Source: Methanobacteriota archaeon
GTDB taxonomy: Archaea; Halobacteriota; Bog-38; Methanoflorentales; Methanoflorentaceae
Length of the DNA: 9,542 nucleotides
Assembly (NCBI GenBank): GCA_003170935.1
Contig: PMYA01000048.1
Coordinates: 292 to 9,833 of the forward strand
Reading direction: 5' to 3'
The notes below the pieces were generated by a model. That model made no database searches. It was given only the letters and a program-made list of their open reading frames with translations, and was not told the origin of the DNA. Shown here one piece after another: positions 5,631-9,542 of the stretch. The first letter of the stretch is position 1. Each line of letters opens with the position of its first letter. The translations under genes were made by a program, and so were the position numbers.

Positions 5631-6889
5631 AGGTGACGCGGTCAAGCGCCATCATCCCAGAAACTGACGTTACCGTTGCGGGGTGGGTGCATGAGCTTCG
5701 CGACCTCGGAGGCATCAGCTTTCTTTTGCTTCGTGATCGCGACGGTATCATGCAAATCACCATGCCAAAGAAGAAGGTCCCTCCGGAACTTGTTGAACGT
5801 GTGCGACGCCTCAGCAGGGAATCTGTGGTCCGAGTGGTAGGGCACGTCAAAGTAGAACCGAAGGCACCGCAAGGCTGTGAAATCATACCGTACGAGGTAG
5901 AGCTCCTGAACGCTGCGGAATCACCGCTCCCGCTTGACGTTACGGGCAAAGTGCCTGCTGAACTCGATACGCGGCTTGACTCGCGCTTTATGGACGTGCG
6001 ACTTCCTGCTACACGGGCTGTTTTTTTCATTCGCGCGAAAATGCTTCATGTAGTGCGTTCGTTTCTCGTCGCTCGTGATTTTATCGAGATTCAGACGCCA
6101 AAGATGGTGGCAACTGCGACAGAGGGTGGAACACAACTCTTCCCCATCTCGTACTTCGACCGCGAGGCTTTCTTAAATCAGAGTCCGCAGCTCTATAAAC
6201 AGATCATGATGGCGGCTGGACTGGAACGTGTGTTTGAGGTTGGCCCCATCTTTCGTGCCGAGGAACACGACACTCGCAAACATCTCAACGAGGTCACCTC
6301 GATAGACGTTGAGGCCTCATTTATGGACGACAACGAGGTCATGAGGCTCCTCGAAGAGCTTATCCAACATGTCTATGTGGTCATCACTGAGCAGTGCAGC
6401 GCTCCGCTCAAAGTGCTAGGCGTGACCCTTTCTATTCCACACATCCCCTTTCGCCGGATAACGTACGCAGACGCGATTGAGATTGCAGATACCCCGTGGG
6501 GAGACGATCTTGACACAGCAGCTGAGAAAGCGGTCGGAGAGGAAATTAGAGAGCACTACTTTATCGTTGATTGGCCCGGTGAGCTGAAACCTTTCTACGT
6601 GCAACCGCAAAAGAACCTCTGCTATGCATTCGACCTTATGCATCCACGGATGGAGCTTGCTTCGGGGGCCCGACGCATTCACGACCATCGGCTTCTCTCA
6701 AAACAGCTCGCTGACAAATTCCTTGCCCCCGAAAGCTTTGCATTTTATCTCGATGCGTTTCGCTTTGGCATGCCGCCCCACGCGGGGTGGGGCCTCGGGG
6801 CTGAACGCCTTTTGATGACCATGCTTGGTCTTGCTAACATTCGAGAAAGCGTTCTTTTTCCTCGCGATCGTCGCCGGATTACGCCGTGA
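5627..6889 (+). CDS. aspS: Aspartyl-tRNA synthetase, archaeal type, predicted non-discriminating
   Basis: A class II synthetase of 420 residues that charges tRNA with aspartate. The N-terminal OB-fold anticodon domain (about 1-100) begins [14 protein letters not shown]. The catalytic domain has [12 protein letters not shown] (162-173), QSPQLYKQ (186-193), motif 2 FRAEEHDT with R210, and motif 3 GLGAERL with R394; it ends [10 protein letters not shown] as archaeal enzymes do. It lacks the bacterial insertion domain. In the anticodon domain H22 (GWVHEL) and P81 (PKAPQG) occupy the positions that are tryptophan and lysine in the discriminating Thermococcus enzyme; histidine and proline there go with acceptance of tRNA(Asn). 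The enzyme probably makes both Asp-tRNA(Asp) and Asp-tRNA(Asn), the latter then amidated by GatCAB. It overlaps hisD by four bases. Confidence 0.96.
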   Translation: MKVTRSSAIIPETDVTVAGWVHELRDLGGISFLLLRDRDGIMQITMPKKKVPPELVERVRRLSRESVVRVVGHVKVEPKAPQGCEIIPYEVELLNAAESPLPLDVTGKVPAELDTRLDSRFMDVRLPATRAVFFIRAKMLHVVRSFLVARDFIEIQTPKMVATATEGGTQLFPISYFDREAFLNQSPQLYKQIMMAAGLERVFEVGPIFRAEEHDTRKHLNEVTSIDVEASFMDDNEVMRLLEELIQHVYVVITEQCSAPLKVLGVTLSIPHIPFRRITYADAIEIADTPWGDDLDTAAEKAVGEEIREHYFIVDWPGELKPFYVQPQKNLCYAFDLMHPRMELASGARRIHDHRLLSKQLADKFLAPESFAFYLDAFRFGMPPHAGWGLGAERLLMTMLGLANIRESVLFPRDRRRITP

Positions 6890-6926
6890 ATGGAATAACG
6901 CGTGTTGTGGTTCGAGTACATATCAT

Positions 6927-6938
6927 AAAGTTTAAGAT
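6927..6938 (+). promoter_or_regulatory. BRE/TATA-like promoter of the coiled-coil gene and smc
   Basis: AAAG followed by TTTAAGAT (6927-6938) in the 81-base gap after aspS is a plausible BRE and TATA-like element. Initiation would fall near 6957-6961. GAGG at 6961-6964 is six bases before the ATG at 6971 and would serve as ribosome site, which also supports that start over the in-frame ATG at 6998. Confidence 0.4.
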
Positions 6939-6970
6939 GCCGCCCCCCGCACTAGAATACGAGGCAGGGT

Positions 6971-7339
6971 ATGCACTATCAAGACGATCTAGTTGATATG
7001 CCGCATCGCTTAAGGCTCAAAGATGGCACTACACGGTCGACGCTCGAACAACGAGTGGCAACGCTCGAGCGCAGGGTATCCGCGCTCTCAGATACCCTCA
7101 ACGGAATCACCAATCAACTTGTAGACGTCAGCTCATCAGTCCATGAAATGACGCATCTTCCAGGCGTGTACGGAAACGATGAGTTTTTAAGCGATGCTGA
7201 AACGTGTGATGAGTCCCCCTTAACTGGCCAGCAACGGAGAAGAAAAGAGACCACCTACGTCATTGCGGACAATAATTATCCTCCGAAACCTGAGCGGCGC
7301 ATTGGGGACGACATTATCATTGCTGATCGCGATCTGTGA
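6971..7339 (+). CDS. Small coiled-coil protein upstream of smc
   Basis: A soluble 122-residue protein of unknown function. Residues 25-57 form an unbroken heptad pattern, with L25, V29, L32, V36, L39, L43, I46, L50, V53 and V57 at a and d positions, so a coiled-coil dimer or oligomer is expected. The polar C-terminal half (60-122) looks disordered and contains two short hydrophobic motifs, VIADNNY (97-103) and IIADRDL (116-122, the very end). I recall small proteins with a similar LExRVxxLExxVxxL segment encoded just upstream of smc in haloarchaea (DUF7518-like); that assignment is from memory and from layout, not from a search. It lies 24 bases upstream of smc on the same strand, so cotranscription and a role with the Smc-Scp complex are likely inferences. 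Confidence 0.82.
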   Translation: MHYQDDLVDMPHRLRLKDGTTRSTLEQRVATLERRVSALSDTLNGITNQLVDVSSSVHEMTHLPGVYGNDEFLSDAETCDESPLTGQQRRRKETTYVIADNNYPPKPERRIGDDIIIADRDL

Positions 7340-7363
7340 GCGAACACGCGGCCCGATGGACCG

Positions 7364-9542
7364 ATGTTTATCAAAGAACTAGAGATTCAAAACTTCAAGT
7401 CATTTGGAAAAAGGGTAAAGATACCTTTTTTTGACGATTTTACGGCTGTTTCCGGACCCAATGGTTCGGGAAAGTCTAACATCGTTGACAGCGTCCTCTT
7501 TTGTCTCGGCCTCTCGACTTCTCGGACGATGCGAGCTGAGAAGCTCACCGATCTGATTTTCAACGGCGACGGTGCCAACGAGGCGATGGTTAAGGTAAGA
7601 TTTGACAATGCAGACGCCGAACTTCCCGCTGATTCAGAAGTGACGATCGCTCGGAAGGTGCGCCGCACTGCGAGCGGGTACTACAGTTATTATTATCTTG
7701 ACGGCAAGTCGTGTACGCTCGGTGACATTCACGAGCTGCTTTCGAAAGCGAGTATTACGCCAGAAGGTTACAACGTTGTGTTGCAGGGGGATATTACCCG
7801 AATCATCGAGGTAAGCCCCCTTGAGCGTCGCAAGATCTTCGATGAGATCGCTGGCGTAGCTGAGTTTGACCGGAGACGTGATCGCGCACTGGATGAGCTC
7901 GAGGTGGTGCGCGAACGCGTTGACCGCGTTGATATTATACTGAACGAGGTTGCGCTTCGGCTTCAGCAGCTTGAGGTCGAGAGGGAGTATGCTCTCAAAT
8001 ATCAAGAGCTTAAAACAAAGAAACGGGACTACGAAAAGAAGGTTTTTGCGTCAAAGCTCAATAAGCTCACAAAAGACATCAAAGCAATCGAGAGCGATCT
8101 TGAAAGAAAGCATCGGGGCAAGGATAAGGCGGTCAATGAACTCACTGCGACTCGGGAAGCGATCTACGACCTTGAGGGGCAGCTGAGCGTACTTAACAAC
8201 GCGGTTTCGGAAAAAGGCGAAAACGATCAACTCGAATTAGCGAGACACATTGAAGCCATCAAAGGGGACATCGGGCAACACCAAAACCGGATCGAATTTG
8301 TAAGCAAGGAGGTCGAGCACCTCGAGACGCAAAAGCGCAAGGCGTTCATAGAGGTGAGCACACTGAAGCAGAAACAAGAGACGCTTCAGCGCGATCTCGC
8401 GTCTGAAATGGTCCGGCGTGCAAGCCTTGCAAGCGAGCTCGATGAGCAGGAGCTTAATCTTAACGCACTAAAAGAACAGCTTTCCACCTTCGACTCTGAC
8501 GTCACACAAGCGCGCGACGACCTCTTTGAGAAGCGCAAGGTGCTTGGCGAAGAAAAGGACAAGCGCGGGGATGTCGTGCGCGCAAAAGACCGCGTGCTCG
8601 ACATCATACGTCGTGCTTCAACGGATGTACATGCTGTCGAGCGGGAGATAGACGTAGCGCGCTCAGACATTGCGGAAGCTGAAAGTAACCTTGAGACCAT
8701 TCGCCAGAGCCGGGCTGAATTGATACGAATAGAACGAGGAGCTCAAGAGGACATTAAAGACCTCGAGGCCCGACGTGAGGATATCAAGCTCGCAATCGAA
8801 ACGATCGAACGGCGGCTCATTCAAACTAACCAAGATTTCGTTCGGGCAGAAACGCGTCTAAAAGAGAGCTTCGGTAAAGCGGTGGAGGCAATTATGGCCG
8901 CTAAGCTAGAAGGGGTGCGAGGCGTTGTCGCGGAACTCGGGCGTGTCGATCCGCGATATGCCACAGCACTCGAGATAGCAGCGGGCCCCCGTCTACGCAA
9001 CATTGTCGTTAACAACGACGGCGACGCGGCGCGTGCCATCGCATTTCTGAAAGAAAACAATGCAGGGCGGGCGACCTTTTTACCGCTTAACAAGTTGAAG
9101 CCAGTCCACCGCGAGACACTTCAAGCGCGCGATGGCATCATCGATTACGCGATCAACCTCATTCAGTTCGATCCAGCGTACACAGCGGCGTTTTCATATG
9201 TCTTCGGGAGGACGGTTGTGGTCACTGAGCTCGAGACGGCGCGCGACCTTATCGGTAAGTACCGAATGGTGACCCTCGAGGGCGAACTTCTCGAGGTGAG
9301 CGGTGCGATGACGGGGGGTATTGATCGAAGAGCACTGAAGTTTATCGCTGGCGACGAAAAAGAACTACATAAGCTCGGACGGCAGATACGCGAGTACGAG
9401 CAGGAACGTGCGCGCCTGCAGCAGGAACTAAGCCAAGTGGACGATCTTTTACTCCAGAAGCGACACGATCTCGTGAGAGCCCAGAGCGAGCAGGAACGGT
9501 TAACGCGAGAAGTTACGGCCCTCGAGGCGCGAAAAGCTCAAG
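7364..9542 (+). CDS. smc: Chromosome segregation ATPase Smc (3' end missing)
   Basis: Smc dimers condense and organise chromosomes together with kleisin ScpA. The frame is open from ATG 7364 to the window edge without a stop, 726 complete codons; a full archaeal Smc is about 1,150-1,200 residues. The N-terminal ATPase lobe carries Walker A GPNGSGKS (31-38), a typical arginine-containing loop (LSTSRTMRAEKLTDLIF) and the Q-loop VVLQGDITRII with Q141. GVAEFDRRRDRALDEL then leads into a long charged coiled coil (about 165-500). The hinge spans about 515-665 and contains GVRGVVAELG and SGAMTGGI with the conserved glycines (647-652). A returning coiled coil starts after it. The second lobe with the signature motif, Walker B and D-loop lies beyond the window. 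Weak Shine-Dalgarno; translation may be coupled to the gene 24 bases upstream. No intein or frameshift is seen. Confidence 0.96.
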   Translation, partial: MFIKELEIQNFKSFGKRVKIPFFDDFTAVSGPNGSGKSNIVDSVLFCLGLSTSRTMRAEKLTDLIFNGDGANEAMVKVRFDNADAELPADSEVTIARKVRRTASGYYSYYYLDGKSCTLGDIHELLSKASITPEGYNVVLQGDITRIIEVSPLERRKIFDEIAGVAEFDRRRDRALDELEVVRERVDRVDIILNEVALRLQQLEVEREYALKYQELKTKKRDYEKKVFASKLNKLTKDIKAIESDLERKHRGKDKAVNELTATREAIYDLEGQLSVLNNAVSEKGENDQLELARHIEAIKGDIGQHQNRIEFVSKEVEHLETQKRKAFIEVSTLKQKQETLQRDLASEMVRRASLASELDEQELNLNALKEQLSTFDSDVTQARDDLFEKRKVLGEEKDKRGDVVRAKDRVLDIIRRASTDVHAVEREIDVARSDIAEAESNLETIRQSRAELIRIERGAQEDIKDLEARREDIKLAIETIERRLIQTNQDFVRAETRLKESFGKAVEAIMAAKLEGVRGVVAELGRVDPRYATALEIAAGPRLRNIVVNNDGDAARAIAFLKENNAGRATFLPLNKLKPVHRETLQARDGIIDYAINLIQFDPAYTAAFSYVFGRTVVVTELETARDLIGKYRMVTLEGELLEVSGAMTGGIDRRALKFIAGDEKELHKLGRQIREYEQERARLQQELSQVDDLLLQKRHDLVRAQSEQERLTREVTALEARKAQ

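Noticed and set aside
7422..7428. T run inside the 5' end of smc as a terminator
   Set aside because: It encodes the PFFDDF segment before Walker A, in a conserved coding position with intact frame on both sides.
7634..8005. 123-codon minus-strand ORF inside smc
   Set aside because: It runs opposite to the conserved Smc ATPase lobe and Q-loop, so it is a shadow frame.

Overview
The window looks like chromosomal DNA from a euryarchaeote, most likely from the methanogen-related lineages. The evidence is an archaeal/eukaryal-type aspartyl-tRNA synthetase, an archaeal TatD-like hydrolase of the COG1099 type, an archaeal Smc preceded by a small coiled-coil gene, AT-rich TATA-like boxes 25-35 bases upstream of starts, and several genes with no Shine-Dalgarno site, as expected of leaderless transcripts. 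No single marker fixes the genus. The large genes all lie on the + strand and are densely packed. I found no rRNA, tRNA, CRISPR array, insertion sequence or phage gene.

Left part (1-1926): the 3' part of a TatD-like metal-dependent hydrolase runs in from the left edge. After a T-rich terminator-like stretch and a new promoter come a small heat-shock protein (Hsp20) and, 11 bases later, an unrecognised 219-residue protein predicted to be two beta-sandwich domains. These two look like one operon, possibly a stress or proteostasis unit.

Middle (1927-4128): two radical-SAM enzymes. The first (2001-2948) carries a shortened SPASM/twitch-like cysteine tail and has no assignable substrate. The second (3136-4128) is clearly the radical-SAM member of the AmmeMemoRadiSam group (AmrS), with cysteine clusters at both ends. 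The 187-base gap between them holds a TATA-like box and one or two possible very small upstream ORFs, one of which overlaps the amrS start by four bases.

Gap 4129-4361: this stretch is not empty. A 37-codon ORF runs on the minus strand, convergent with amrS and placed about 30 bases downstream of a perfectly palindromic TATA box. A separate TATA-like box serves hisD on the + strand.

Right part (4362-9542): hisD and aspS overlap by four bases (ATGA). HisD carries out the last step of histidine synthesis. AspRS carries the two residues associated with the non-discriminating enzyme, so it probably also makes Asp-tRNA(Asn) for amidation to Asn-tRNA. A new promoter then precedes a 122-residue coiled-coil protein and smc, which runs off the right edge after the ATPase N-lobe, first coiled coil and hinge. 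These last two look like a chromosome-organisation operon.

Most of the window is housekeeping. The parts worth attention are the minus-strand small ORF, the beta-sandwich partner of Hsp20, the unassigned radical-SAM enzyme, the coiled-coil protein next to smc, and the small ORFs ahead of amrS.
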